From Actinomycetota bacterium (GTDB lineage: Bacteria; Actinomycetota; Coriobacteriia; Anaerosomatales; Anaerosomataceae), in assembly GCA_009773565.1 (NCBI GenBank), contig WSXY01000010.1, forward strand, positions 1-64,000: a DNA stretch of 64,000 bases. The letters are read 5' to 3'. This document shows positions 5,454 through 14,475 of this stretch, one piece after another. The first letter of the stretch is position 1, and each line of letters begins with the position of its first letter. A model generated the notes under the pieces. That model made no database searches. It saw only the letters and a list, made by a program, of their open reading frames with translations, and had not been told where the DNA came from. The position numbers and the translations under genes were made by a program.

Positions 5454-8180
5454 CTAGCGGTTATCCGACGCGGTCGCCTTCTCGGCAAGTGTCGCCTGGG
5501 CCGCTGCAAGGCGTGCGAGCGGGATGCGATATGGCGAGCAGCTCACGTAATCAAGGCCGATCGCGTGGAAGACCTTCACGCTCTCGGGGTCGCCGCCATG
5601 CTCGCCGCAGACACCCAGCTTGATGCCGGGATTGGCGATCCGGCCCTTCTCGCAGCCGATGCGGACAAGCTCCGCGACGCCGGAGTCCACCGTCTCGAAC
5701 GGGTTGCGCACAAGCACCTTGCGCTCGAGGTACCGCGGCAGGAACTTCGACTCGATATCATCGCGCGAGAACCCGAAGGTCGTCTGCGTGAGGTCGTTGG
5801 TGCCGAAGCTGAAGAAGTCGGCGGAGAGGCCGATCTCGTCGGCGGTGATAGCAGCGCGCGGAAGCTCGATCATCGTGCCGATCGGGATATCAAGCGCAAC
5901 ACCGGTAGCGGCGACGACTTCGGCGATGACTTTCTCGCTCTCGCCTCGCAGGGTATCAAGCTCTGCCTTCACGCTGACAAGCGGGATCATGATCTCGGGA
6001 CGCGGGTTCTTGCCCTCCTTGAGGAGCTGGGCCGTTGCCCGGGCAATCGCGCGAACCTGCATCGCGTAGATCTCAGGGAACATGATGCCGAGGCGGCAAC
6101 CGCGGAGACCGAGCATCGGGTTGCTCTCGGCCATGCCGTCGATCTGAACGAGCAGGCGGCGCTTCGCGGCCAGGTCGGCAGCGGGTACACCGGCGCACTC
6201 GGCGCGAACGATCTCAATCTCCAGCTCGCGTGGGCTGTCGAGGAACTCGTGCAGTGGCGGGTCGAGCAGGCGCACCGTGACCGGCAGCCCGTCCATCGCC
6301 GAGAGGATGCCGAGGTAGTCTTCAACCTGCACGTCGAGCAGCTGCTTGAGGGCCGTCGCGCGCTCGGGCGAGCCGTCGACAGCGAGAATCATCGACTGAA
6401 CGATGTCTTTGCGGTCGCCGAGGAACATGTGCTCCGTGCGGCAGAGACCGATACCGGCCGCACCGAACTTGCGGCCAAGGGCCGCGTCGTCGGGCGTGTC
6501 AGCGTTGGCGCGCACACCCATGGAGCGGTAGTCATCGGCCCAGGAGAGGATCGTATCGAATTCAGCGAAGACTTCCGGCTCAACAAGCTCGACAGCGCCC
6601 AGCACGACGATACCGCTGGTGCCGTCGATGGAGATGATGTCGCCCTCGTTCAGGACGACTTCGCCATTCGGGGCCGCGATCCGGGCGACTTTGTGCTCGG
6701 AATCGATCTTAAGCATGTCGGCGCCGCACACGCACGGCTTGCCCATGCCGCGGGCGACAACGGCCGCGTGCGACGTCTTGCCGCCGTGCGAGGTGAGAAT
6801 ACCCTGTGCGGCGACCATGCCGTGCAGGTCATCGGGCGTGGTCTCCCAGCGTACGAGGATGACCTTGCGACCCTCGGCAGCGGCTGCATCGGCATCGTTA
6901 GCCGAGAAGCAGACTTCGCCAACGGCGGCACCGGGAGAGGCGTTCAGGCCCTTCGCGACAACGTCGTAGGTGGCCTTCACGTCGAACTGCGGGTGCAGGA
7001 GCTGGTCGAGCTGCGCGGGATCGATGCGGAGCACGGCCTCCTCGCGGGAGATCATGCCCTCGTCAACCATATCGACGGCAATCTTGAGCGCCGCACGAGC
7101 GGTGCGCTTGCCGATGCGGGTCTGGAGCATCCAGAGCTTGCCCTGCTCGATGGTGAACTCGATGTCGCACATGTCGCGATACGCGTTCTGCAGGATCTCG
7201 AAGATCTCCCACAGCTCCTTGCCGGCCTCGGGGAAGATGGCGGGCAGCTCGGCGAGCGGCGATGTATTGCGGATACCGGCAACGACGTCCTCGCCCTGCG
7301 CGTTTGTGAGGAAGTCACCGTAGTACTCGTTGGTGCCGTCGGCCGGGTTGCGCGTGAAAGCAACGCCCGTGGCCGATGTGTCGCCCTTGTTGCCAAAGAC
7401 CATCGACTGCACGTTGACGGCAGTACCGAGGTCGTCGGCGATCTTCTCCATCTTGCGATAGTCGATAGCGCGACGGTTGTTCCAGCTCTTGAAGACCGCC
7501 TCGATCGACAGCGTGAGCTGATCGGCCACGGTCTGCGGGAAGATGACGCGCCCGTCAACGGCAAGCGACGGGAACTCCTCGGCGCTCACCACGGTGGCAA
7601 CGATCTCCTTGAACTCGTCAACAAGCTTGCGCATGTCATCCGCGTCAAGATCGGTGTCGTTCTTGACGCCACGGGCGAACTTCATGCTGTTGATGGCGTT
7701 CTCAAACTTCTCGCCCTCAACGTCGAGGACGACCTTGGAAAACATCTGGATGAAGCGGCGGTAGCTGTCCCAGGCGAAGCGCTCATTGCCGGTCTGCTCG
7801 ATAACGCCCTGCACCGAGATGTCATTGAGGCCGAGGTTGAGAATGGTGTCCATCATGCCCGGCATGGAAAACGGCGAGCCAGAGCGCACCGAAACCAGCA
7901 ACGGGTCGGCCGGATCGCCGAGGGTCTTGCCCATCTTGCCCTCGAGCTCGGCGACATACGTGGCGATATCCTCGCTCAGTCCTGCGGGAAATGCCGGCGG
8001 CGTGGAGTTGTAGTACTCCATGCAGGCCTGGCAACTGATGGTGAAACCTGGCGGGACAGGAAGTCCCATCGTGGCCATCTCGGCAAGGTTTGCGCCTTTT
8101 CCCCCGAGAATGAACTTCATGGCCTTACTGCCTTCGGTTCGATCGCCTCCGAAAGCGTACACACGCTTGACGTCAGACAA
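5454..8180 (-). CDS. ppdK: pyruvate, phosphate dikinase
   Basis: A 908-residue enzyme interconverting pyruvate + ATP + Pi with PEP + AMP + PPi, central to anaerobic gluconeogenesis or PPi-dependent glycolysis. The ATP-grasp N domain begins FILGGKGANLAEMATMGLPV. The phosphohistidine domain contains GGKTSHAAVVARGMGKPCV with the catalytic His and the regulatory Thr two residues before it. The C-terminal PEP-binding barrel has GLCRTEHMF, IPLVSVKAELD, SFGTNDLTQ and GVCGEHGGD. I chose TTG at 8180 because AGGGAG lies six bases upstream and family proteins start close to this point; an in-frame ATG at 8249 would add 23 unlikely residues. Its regulator PDRP is the next gene upstream. Confidence 0.97.
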   Translation of the reverse strand: MSDVKRVYAFGGDRTEGSKAMKFILGGKGANLAEMATMGLPVPPGFTISCQACMEYYNSTPPAFPAGLSEDIATYVAELEGKMGKTLGDPADPLLVSVRSGSPFSMPGMMDTILNLGLNDISVQGVIEQTGNERFAWDSYRRFIQMFSKVVLDVEGEKFENAINSMKFARGVKNDTDLDADDMRKLVDEFKEIVATVVSAEEFPSLAVDGRVIFPQTVADQLTLSIEAVFKSWNNRRAIDYRKMEKIADDLGTAVNVQSMVFGNKGDTSATGVAFTRNPADGTNEYYGDFLTNAQGEDVVAGIRNTSPLAELPAIFPEAGKELWEIFEILQNAYRDMCDIEFTIEQGKLWMLQTRIGKRTARAALKIAVDMVDEGMISREEAVLRIDPAQLDQLLHPQFDVKATYDVVAKGLNASPGAAVGEVCFSANDADAAAAEGRKVILVRWETTPDDLHGMVAAQGILTSHGGKTSHAAVVARGMGKPCVCGADMLKIDSEHKVARIAAPNGEVVLNEGDIISIDGTSGIVVLGAVELVEPEVFAEFDTILSWADDYRSMGVRANADTPDDAALGRKFGAAGIGLCRTEHMFLGDRKDIVQSMILAVDGSPERATALKQLLDVQVEDYLGILSAMDGLPVTVRLLDPPLHEFLDSPRELEIEIVRAECAGVPAADLAAKRRLLVQIDGMAESNPMLGLRGCRLGIMFPEIYAMQVRAIARATAQLLKEGKNPRPEIMIPLVSVKAELDTLRGESEKVIAEVVAATGVALDIPIGTMIELPRAAITADEIGLSADFFSFGTNDLTQTTFGFSRDDIESKFLPRYLERKVLVRNPFETVDSGVAELVRIGCEKGRIANPGIKLGVCGEHGGDPESVKVFHAIGLDYVSCSPYRIPLARLAAAQATLAEKATASDNR

Positions 8181-8218
8181 CGCGGACTCCCTCACAGCCG
8201 GGTGACGTTCGTGTGTGC

Positions 8219-8249
8219 ATGATAGCCTATCGCCCGCGCGGGGGCGCAA
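8219..8249 (-). promoter_or_regulatory. possible ppdK promoter overlapped by a short palindrome
   Basis: On the minus strand a -10-like TATCAT (8219-8224) lies about 40 bases before the ppdK start, with a poor TTGCGC at 8244-8249 as the only -35 candidate (19-bp spacer). A perfect GATAG-C-CTATC palindrome at 8221-8231 overlaps the -10 and could be an operator. Evidence is weak. Confidence 0.3.
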
Positions 8250-8285
8250 GAGGATGACGGACGGCAGGTGGGTAGGCGGACAGGT

Positions 8286-9098
8286 TCAGTCCTTCGTGGT
8301 GTATCCCTGCAGGTAAGCGGTGATCTCGCGGGCTGTCTCTTCGATGGCGCGGTCCTCGGTACGCACGATGATGCAGCCGATCGTGCGCATCACACCACGC
8401 GCCTCCTCAAGTTCCAGCTCGATTGCCTCGCGGTCGGCGTAGCCGGGAACCCATCCCCCGAGTTCGCTCATGCGCGCGGTGCGAATCTCCATGAGGACGT
8501 CTGCAGACGTGATCAGACCGAAGACGCGGCGAGGATCGAGCTCAAAGAGTTCGGGCGGCGGGGCCATACCCGGTGCGAGCGGAACGTTGGCGACGCGGTA
8601 CCCCTTGAAAGCGAGATACATCGAGAGCGGAGTCTTGCTCGTGCGAGACACGCCGATCAGCACGATGTCCGCTTCGGGGAGCCCTTCCTCGTTACGGCCG
8701 TCGTCGTGACGCACCGCGAACTCCATCGCGTCGATGCGGTCGAAGTAGTCCTGATCGGTGCGGCGAATGGCGCCTGCCTCACCGGTGGACTCGAAGCCGC
8801 TCACCTTGTGGAGCAGCTCGACCGCCGGACCGAGCAGGTCGACGGCGTTGGCGCCCTTCATGGCAAGCATGCCCATCTCGGTGCGCAGCGCGTCGTTCAC
8901 GAACGTGTAGAAGAAGATGCAGTGCGGGCCGCAGTGAGCGCTCACGGCCTCCCGCAACTCCTCGGGCGTGCTCACCTTGGGGAGCCGCTCGATCCTGAAG
9001 GCGTCCGGATCGAACTGCGCGGAGACAGCGCGCGCAACGGTCTCGCCCGTCTCGCCGAGCGAATCCGACAGCACGTGGATGGTGAGCGTCTCTTTCAT
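8286..9098 (-). CDS. PPDK regulatory protein (kinase/pyrophosphorylase, DUF299)
   Basis: A 270-residue member of the family that inactivates PPDK by ADP-dependent phosphorylation of the Thr next to the catalytic His, and reactivates it by Pi-dependent dephosphorylation. The N-terminal HVLSDSLGETGETVARAV is characteristic. The P-loop-like GVSRTSKTPLSMYLAFKG lies near residue 150. Length is normal. Its gene is directly upstream of ppdK, which identifies PPDK rather than PEP synthase as the partner (inference from context and family knowledge). It lies 9 bp after glyS, so it may share that transcript. Confidence 0.95.
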   Translation of the reverse strand: MKETLTIHVLSDSLGETGETVARAVSAQFDPDAFRIERLPKVSTPEELREAVSAHCGPHCIFFYTFVNDALRTEMGMLAMKGANAVDLLGPAVELLHKVSGFESTGEAGAIRRTDQDYFDRIDAMEFAVRHDDGRNEEGLPEADIVLIGVSRTSKTPLSMYLAFKGYRVANVPLAPGMAPPPELFELDPRRVFGLITSADVLMEIRTARMSELGGWVPGYADREAIELELEEARGVMRTIGCIIVRTEDRAIEETAREITAYLQGYTTKD

Positions 9099-9107
9099 GA
9101 GGCCCCG

Positions 9108-11183
9108 CTACCCGGCCAGAGCGCCGAGATCGGCGAACTCCGAGAATATCCGGACGAAGCGATTGAGAAGCTGGAGGCGCATGGTGCGGATGCTCTCGTC
9201 GGGATCCATGACGAGCACGCCAGCGAAGAACGCATCGATGGACGGACGCAACTCCGCGAGAATGCGCAAGGTTGCCGCGTAGTCGCGACGAGCAAGCGCC
9301 TCGGCGGACGCACCCTCTGCGTGCGCGAGCGCGACCGCGAGCGCGGAGTCCTCGGGACCCATGAGCGCAGCGTCGGCGTCCACGCCGAGCTCGGGCTTCG
9401 CGAGTTTGCTCGCTCGGGCGAACGCAACCGAGAGGTCCTCGATGGCGTCGGCCTCGGCGCGCACGGCCGTGAGCGCTTCCGCACGCGCGAGCGCGTCCGC
9501 GGGATCGTCACCGGCAACGGCGAGTACCGCTGTGACGGTGTCATACGCGTGGCCACGGTCGCGCATGATGCCCTCGAGCCTGCCGAGGAGAAACGCTTTG
9601 ATGTCGGCGCCAACGGCTTCGACGTCCATGTTAGGCAGCGTGTCGCGATAGCCGCCGAGCGCGGCCGCGATGGAGTCATCGAGTGTGATCTTGAGACCGG
9701 CGTCGAGCATCATGGTGAGAATGCCGATGCCGAAGCGCCTGAGCGCGAACGGATCGGCAGAGCCGGTCGGCGCCTGGCCGATGGCGAAGATACCGGCGAT
9801 CGTGTCGAACTTGTCAGCCGCAGAGACGAGCATCCCGGCAAGCGAGCGCGGTGCAACGTCTCCGGCGAACTTGGGACGGTAGTGGTCGACGATCGCGTCC
9901 GCAACGCCCTCGGACTCGCCTGAAGCGAGCGCGTAGTAGCGCCCCATGAGTCCCTGGAGCGATGTGAACTCGACGACGGCGTGCGTGACGAGGTCGGCCT
10001 TCGCGAGATGTGCGGCGCGGACCGCGTACGCCTCGTCATCGGGCGCGGCATCGGCCTGCGCTGCCAGCGCGCGCGTGAGCGCCTCGATGCGGAGAACCTT
10101 GTCGCCGAGCGAGCCGAGCTTCTCCTGGAAGACGATCCGCGAAAGCTGATCGACGTACGCCTCCAGCGGCTGCTTGAGGTCCTCGTGGTAGAAGAATGCG
10201 GCGTCAGCCAGACGGGCGCGGATGACGCGCTCGTGACCGGCGATGATCGCGTCGGTGCGCGCCGGATCACCGTTGTGGACGACGATGAAGTGCGGCGCAA
10301 GCGACCCGTCGGCCTTCTCGACCGGGAAGTACCGCTGATGCGACTCCATCGCTTCTTCAAGCACCTCGCGCGGAACGGCGAGGAACGCCTCATCGAAGGT
10401 CCCGACACCGACCGTCGGCCACTCCACGAGGTTCACGACCTCGGCGAATGTCTTCTCAGGGATGACCGCGCGGGCGCCATACTTGGCGCCGGCAGCCTCG
10501 ACGGCGTTGCGAATGGCGGCGGAGCGAACGTCTGAGTCTGCAAGAACCATGACGCTCGTGAGCGACTCGAGGTATGCGTCCGCGGACGGGATCTCGACGG
10601 GAACGCCGAGGAACCGGTGTCCGGAGCTGGTACGACCAGCCTTGACGCCTGCATATTCGACGTCAACCACGGTCTCGTCAAAGAGTGCGACAAGCCAGCG
10701 CACGGGACGGATGAAGCGGTCGGTGCCGCTGCCCCAGCGCATCGACTTCGGCCACTCGATCGCACCGGCGAGGTCGCGAAGCATCGTCGGGAGCACATCG
10801 ATCGTCGCGCTCCCCTTCTGCTCGACGATGGCGAAGATGTAGCTGCCGCCGTCGGTCTCCTCGGTGGTGAGATCGGCGACCGCCACGCCTTTGCCGCGCG
10901 CGAAGCCCTCAGCGGCCTTGGTAGGCGCGCCGTCAGCGTCGAATGCGGCCTTCACCGCGGGACCCTTGTGGCGAAGCGTCACGTCGGCCTGGCGGTCGGC
11001 CAGATCGCGGACGACGAGCGCCAGACGTCGCGGGGCGCCGTACACGGCGATGCTGCCATACGAGAGGTGCGCGTCGTTCAGTGCCTTCTCGGCACGATTC
11101 TTGAGCTGGGTCACTGCTGCGTACAGGGGCGCGGAGGGGATCTCCTCGACACCGATCTCGAAGACGAGGTCGCGGCTGCTCAC
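9108..11183 (-). CDS. glyS: glycyl-tRNA synthetase beta subunit
   Basis: A 691-residue beta subunit of the bacterial alpha2beta2 glycyl-tRNA synthetase, responsible for tRNA recognition. It opens [19 protein letters not shown], the expected N-terminus, and carries the HD-like [19 protein letters not shown] region and the C-terminal [10 protein letters not shown] and DALIP-type anticodon-binding region. GTG 11183 overlaps the TGA of glyQ (GTGA), showing translational coupling of the two subunits. Length matches the family. Confidence 0.97.
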   Translation of the reverse strand: MSSRDLVFEIGVEEIPSAPLYAAVTQLKNRAEKALNDAHLSYGSIAVYGAPRRLALVVRDLADRQADVTLRHKGPAVKAAFDADGAPTKAAEGFARGKGVAVADLTTEETDGGSYIFAIVEQKGSATIDVLPTMLRDLAGAIEWPKSMRWGSGTDRFIRPVRWLVALFDETVVDVEYAGVKAGRTSSGHRFLGVPVEIPSADAYLESLTSVMVLADSDVRSAAIRNAVEAAGAKYGARAVIPEKTFAEVVNLVEWPTVGVGTFDEAFLAVPREVLEEAMESHQRYFPVEKADGSLAPHFIVVHNGDPARTDAIIAGHERVIRARLADAAFFYHEDLKQPLEAYVDQLSRIVFQEKLGSLGDKVLRIEALTRALAAQADAAPDDEAYAVRAAHLAKADLVTHAVVEFTSLQGLMGRYYALASGESEGVADAIVDHYRPKFAGDVAPRSLAGMLVSAADKFDTIAGIFAIGQAPTGSADPFALRRFGIGILTMMLDAGLKITLDDSIAAALGGYRDTLPNMDVEAVGADIKAFLLGRLEGIMRDRGHAYDTVTAVLAVAGDDPADALARAEALTAVRAEADAIEDLSVAFARASKLAKPELGVDADAALMGPEDSALAVALAHAEGASAEALARRDYAATLRILAELRPSIDAFFAGVLVMDPDESIRTMRLQLLNRFVRIFSEFADLGALAG

Positions 11184-12079
11184 AGCGCATCACCGCCTTC
11201 GGTCACCGGTGCGTCGGTCACGAGGGCGTAGTAGGCCTCGCAACATGCCTTTGCAATGGTGCGCACACGCAGGATGTAGCCGGTCCGCTCGGTCACGGCG
11301 ATAGCGCCGCGCGCGTCGAGCATGTTGAACGCGTGCGAGCACTTGAGCACGAAGTCGTACGCCGGGAGCACGAGACCTGCTTCGAGCGTGCGCTTGCACT
11401 CGGCTTCGTAGGTGTTGAAGAGGCCGAGGAGCATCTCGACATCGGCGACTTCGAAGTTATACGCCGAGTACTGCTGCTCGTTGCGCAAGAAGACGTCGCC
11501 GTAGGTGAACTTGAGGCCGTCGGGGCCTTCTGACCAGATGAGGTCGTAGACGCTGTTGACTCCCTGGATGTACATCGCGAGGCGCTCGAGACCATACGTG
11601 ATCTCGGCCGGAACCGGACGGCACTCCAGGCCGCCGACCTGCTGGAAGTACGTGAATTGTGTTACTTCCATGCCGTTGAGCCAGACTTCCCAGCCGAGGC
11701 CCCAGGCGCCGAGCGTCGGCGACTCCCAGTCGTCTTCCACGAGGCGCATATCGTGCTCGGCAGGCTCGATGCCGATGGCGCGGAGCGAATCGAAGTAGAG
11801 GTCGAGCACGTTGTCCGGGCTCGGCTTGAGGATGACCTGATACTGGTAGTAGTGCTGAAGACGGTTGGGGTTCTCGCCGTAGCGACCGTCGGTCGGGCGC
11901 CTCGACGGCTGCACGTACGCGGTGCGCCACGCATCCGGCCCGAGCGCACGAAGCGTCGTGGCGGGATGGAACGTGCCCGCGCCGACCTCCATGTCGTACG
12001 GCTGCAACACTACGCAACCCTGGTCGGCCCAGAATCGCGAAAGCGCGAGGATCATGTCCTGGAATGTGAGTGCGGTCAT
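11180..12079 (-). CDS. glyQ: glycyl-tRNA synthetase alpha subunit
   Basis: A 299-residue catalytic subunit that makes glycyl-adenylate. It starts [19 protein letters not shown] and contains [19 protein letters not shown] and [19 protein letters not shown], which are diagnostic of the class II alpha-type Gly[18 protein letters not shown] and [15 protein letters not shown] lie at the C-terminus. Spacing to the upstream PIN gene is 71 bp, which leaves room for a promoter but not for a T-box leader; I see no T-box. It forms an operon with glyS, PDRP and probably ppdK. Confidence 0.97.
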   Translation of the reverse strand: MTALTFQDMILALSRFWADQGCVVLQPYDMEVGAGTFHPATTLRALGPDAWRTAYVQPSRRPTDGRYGENPNRLQHYYQYQVILKPSPDNVLDLYFDSLRAIGIEPAEHDMRLVEDDWESPTLGAWGLGWEVWLNGMEVTQFTYFQQVGGLECRPVPAEITYGLERLAMYIQGVNSVYDLIWSEGPDGLKFTYGDVFLRNEQQYSAYNFEVADVEMLLGLFNTYEAECKRTLEAGLVLPAYDFVLKCSHAFNMLDARGAIAVTERTGYILRVRTIAKACCEAYYALVTDAPVTEGGDAL

Positions 12080-12150
12080 CGTCTTCGAACCCTTCGATCA
12101 CTCGTTGACGGAACACCGTGCGAGGTGCGCGGTGTGCACGCTATCTTACA

Positions 12151-12543
12151 TCAGCGGTTGTAGAGACGATTCGCGTGTGCAAGGAGCTTGGCGTCAAATG
12201 TCAGGATGCGTGAGTCCGTCAGGAGAGACTGCTCTGCGATGAGCGCGTCGACGAATCCAAGCGCCGGACGATCAACTGTCGCTCGGAGAGCCAGTAACAC
12301 CGCAGGGTCACATCGAAACGGTTGCGTGCTACATACACGACACAGTGCGAGAGCCGCGACGGACCGCGGTGTACCGTACCGTCGTTCCATGACCTGAAGC
12401 GTCTCGCGAATTACCACCTCCCCGACTACGACGGGACCCAGATTCATGGCCACTACGTCTTCGAGTAGTGTCAGGGCGGCCTCATGGTGGAAGTCATTGT
12501 CTTCTATGAGACCAACCAGGAAGCTCGTGTCTGCAATCCTCAT
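12151..12543 (-). CDS. PIN-domain ribonuclease toxin (VapC-like)
   Basis: A 130-residue PIN protein. The four acidic active-site residues are all visible: ADTSFLVG at the start, GEVVIRETL near residue 42, GFVDALIAEQ near 97 and TFDAKLLA near 115. PIN toxins of TA pairs usually cleave RNA, often initiator tRNA or rRNA. It overlaps the upstream AbrB-type antitoxin gene by four bases (ATGA), as is typical of vapBC operons. An intact active site suggests a working toxin. Confidence 0.88.
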   Translation of the reverse strand: MRIADTSFLVGLIEDNDFHHEAALTLLEDVVAMNLGPVVVGEVVIRETLQVMERRYGTPRSVAALALCRVCSTQPFRCDPAVLLALRATVDRPALGFVDALIAEQSLLTDSRILTFDAKLLAHANRLYNR

Positions 12544-12944
12544 CTCTCTTCAGCACCTTCGGCAGCTGCGGCCTTGTCGCGCTCGGCTTCGTCGCGCTCG
12601 GCTTCGGCTGTGCTGTACGGCACCCACTCGCCGTCGCGCCAGATGAAGCTGCCATCCGGTCCGATCAAGTAGGGTCCCCCGAAATGCTTCTCCTTCTCTG
12701 CCCATTCCTCCATGATGCCATCGGCGATCAGTTCATCATCGCTCTTGTCGCTAATCGGGAAGGGCGAACTGACACGCGATACTTCGGAGATGATCTCCTG
12801 CAGCGTCGGCTGCCGACGCACGGTGACGTACTCGGCTGTCGTCTCAAACACGAGCGTGTCACCCTTGTCGACGCCGAGCGCCTCTCGGATCTCGGCCGGA
12901 ATGGTGATCTGCCCTTTTGAGGTGATCTTCGCGTTCGCATACAT
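12540..12944 (-). CDS. AbrB/SpoVT-type antitoxin
   Basis: A 134-residue protein whose first ~50 residues are a swapped-hairpin AbrB domain (ITSKGQITIPAEIREALGV, GDTLVFETTAEYVTVRR). The rest is a longer acidic and Ala-rich C-terminal part with a repeated AERDEAERDKAA stretch, presumably the toxin-neutralising arm. It is longer than usual for this type (~80 residues). ATG 12944 is preceded by AAGGA. The promoter region carries three 19-bp direct repeats, a likely autoregulatory operator. Confidence 0.87.
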   Translation of the reverse strand: MYANAKITSKGQITIPAEIREALGVDKGDTLVFETTAEYVTVRRQPTLQEIISEVSRVSSPFPISDKSDDELIADGIMEEWAEKEKHFGGPYLIGPDGSFIWRDGEWVPYSTAEAERDEAERDKAAAAEGAEER

Positions 12945-12952
12945 GTCGGATT

Positions 12953-13010
12953 CCTTACTTTTCGGCGTGTGCCTTACTTCTCACACTACGCCTTACCTCT
13001 GACATGTCAA
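12953..13010 (-). promoter_or_regulatory. promoter and iteron-like operator of the AbrB/PIN pair
   Basis: Three direct repeats with core CCTTAC start at 12953, 12972 and 12991, exactly 19 bp apart; the first overlaps the ribosome binding site. A consensus -35 TTGACA (13005-13010, minus strand), a 16-bp spacer and a -10-like TAGTGT (12983-12988) make a promoter. The -35 overlaps the perfect palindrome TGACATGTCA (13000-13009). AbrB-type antitoxins normally repress their own operon, so these repeats are the expected binding sites. Confidence 0.7.
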
Positions 13011-13025
13011 CGGGGGTATCGTCTG

Positions 13026-13778
13026 CTACCCCTCGCGCGTGTACGCGTCGAGCGCCTTCATGCGCGCGGGCACGTGGTACGTCACGAACGCCTTCATGAG
13101 GATGAGCGCGTCGTGTGTGAGATCCGACGGCACGCCAAGCGCTGAGACGTCGGCGAGTTTCGCGCCGAGAAGCGCCCCCAGCACGACCGGCACGTCCGGC
13201 GCGGTCCGCACGACCGACGAATCCTGACCGGCGCATGCAGGACACAGCACACCGCCGGCGGACAGCGAGAAGCGGGTGTCTTCAGGCACCGTCGCGGCCG
13301 CGCAGCATGCGCACGCGGTGAGTGCGGGACGGTAGCCGTGCATGGCCATCCCCTTTGCGAGGAAGGCGACCACAAGCAGCGGCAGATCGGCGACGTCGGC
13401 GGTCTCCATCACATCGAGCGTCGTTGTGGAAAGCGCGAACGTTCGTGACTCTGCCTGGCCTTCGACTGACACCTTGTCGAGGAAGTCGGCTACAACAGCC
13501 GCCGCACGCAGGCGGTCGTAGTCGCTACGCAGCGCGTCGTGGCTCGTGATCATCTCGACCTCGGTAACGATCTCCAGCGAACGTCCCGGCGACAACATCA
13601 GATCGGCCACCGAGTAGGGTTCGAGACGGGAGCCGATGCGCGACTTCATCTTGCGCGCACCCTTGGCGACGGCGCGAATCTGCGAGCCGTCTTCGGCAAG
13701 GAGCGTGATGATGAGGTCCGACTCGCCGAGCTTCGTCTTGCGAAGCGCAAGCGCCCGCACGCGGTACGCGACGGCCAC
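13026..13778 (-). CDS. recO: DNA repair protein RecO
   Basis: A 250-residue recombination mediator that works with RecF and RecR to load RecA on gaps. The N-terminal OB fold starts YRVRALALRKTKLGESDLIITLL and has GARKMKSRIGSRLEPYS. A C-terminal zinc site is visible as CACCAAAT and CPACAG. GTG 13778 gives a standard length and lies 4 bp after the deoC stop; upstream in-frame ATGs lie inside deoC. The order era-deoC-recO suggests one operon. Confidence 0.93.
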   Translation of the reverse strand: MAVAYRVRALALRKTKLGESDLIITLLAEDGSQIRAVAKGARKMKSRIGSRLEPYSVADLMLSPGRSLEIVTEVEMITSHDALRSDYDRLRAAAVVADFLDKVSVEGQAESRTFALSTTTLDVMETADVADLPLLVVAFLAKGMAMHGYRPALTACACCAAATVPEDTRFSLSAGGVLCPACAGQDSSVVRTAPDVPVVLGALLGAKLADVSALGVPSDLTHDALILMKAFVTYHVPARMKALDAYTREG

Positions 13779-13782
13779 AGCG

Positions 13783-14475
13783 CTACTCGCCGCTCCGCGC
13801 GTCGAACGCGTCGAGGATCTCGATGCCCGAGGAGGTCCCGATGCGGCTGGCACCGGCTTCGATCATCGCAAGCGCGGTCTCGAGGTCGCGGATGCCGCCG
13901 GCAGCCTTAACGCCGATGTCCGGCCCCACGGCCGCGCGCATGACACGTACGTCGTCGGCAGACGCGCCTCGCGGACCAAAACCGGTCGACGTCTTCACGA
14001 AGTCCGCCCCGGCCGCCACCGCGAGACCGCACGCCCGCGCGATCTGCTCAGCATCGAGATAACCCGTCTCGAAGATGACCTTCACGATGGCAGAGCCACC
14101 GGAGGCCTTCGCGACGGCGTCGACGACGGCGGTGATGTCGTCTTGAACGAACAGATCCTCGCCCTCAAGCAGCGCGGCGAAGTTGAGAACCATATCGACT
14201 TCCTGACAGCCCAGCGAGACAAGATGCGCGGCCTCTTCGGCTTTACTCTCGGTCATAGCGTAGCCAAGCGGGAAACCGCACACCGAGCAGACTTTTGTGC
14301 TTGTCCCGGCGAGAAGTTGTGCGGTGACCGGCACCAGGAATGGCGAGACGCAGAGCGACCCGAAACCAAGCTGCGCGCTTGCCTCGATCCACGTCCGGGC
14401 GGCTTTGAAACCGACCGTCGGCTTGAGGAGCGTCTGATCGAGCGTGCTCGCAAGCGTGGCGCGGTCGATATCCAT
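13783..14475 (-). CDS. deoC: deoxyribose-phosphate aldolase
   Basis: A 230-residue class I aldolase that splits 2-deoxyribose-5-phosphate into acetaldehyde and glyceraldehyde-3-phosphate. It begins TLDQTLLKPTVG, contains CVSPFLVPVTAQLLAG and VCGFPLGYAM, and has the Schiff-base Lys in DFVKTSTGFGPRGA with a second Lys in GVKAAGGIRD. Its start and the era stop overlap by one base (TAATG). With cdd two genes upstream, it gives a small nucleoside-salvage unit inside a housekeeping operon. The acetaldehyde product could feed the AOR elsewhere in the window (speculative). Confidence 0.96.
   Translation of the reverse strand: MDIDRATLASTLDQTLLKPTVGFKAARTWIEASAQLGFGSLCVSPFLVPVTAQLLAGTSTKVCSVCGFPLGYAMTESKAEEAAHLVSLGCQEVDMVLNFAALLEGEDLFVQDDITAVVDAVAKASGGSAIVKVIFETGYLDAEQIARACGLAVAAGADFVKTSTGFGPRGASADDVRVMRAAVGPDIGVKAAGGIRDLETALAMIEAGASRIGTSSGIEILDAFDARSGE

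Noticed and set aside
5565-8222. 885-codon plus-strand frame opposite ppdK
   Set aside because: An antisense shadow produced by strong third-position GC bias; the minus strand encodes an intact PPDK.
11180-12150. T-box leader before glyQ
   Set aside because: Only about 70 bp separate glyQ from the upstream gene and no T-box sequence or specifier hairpin can be seen.
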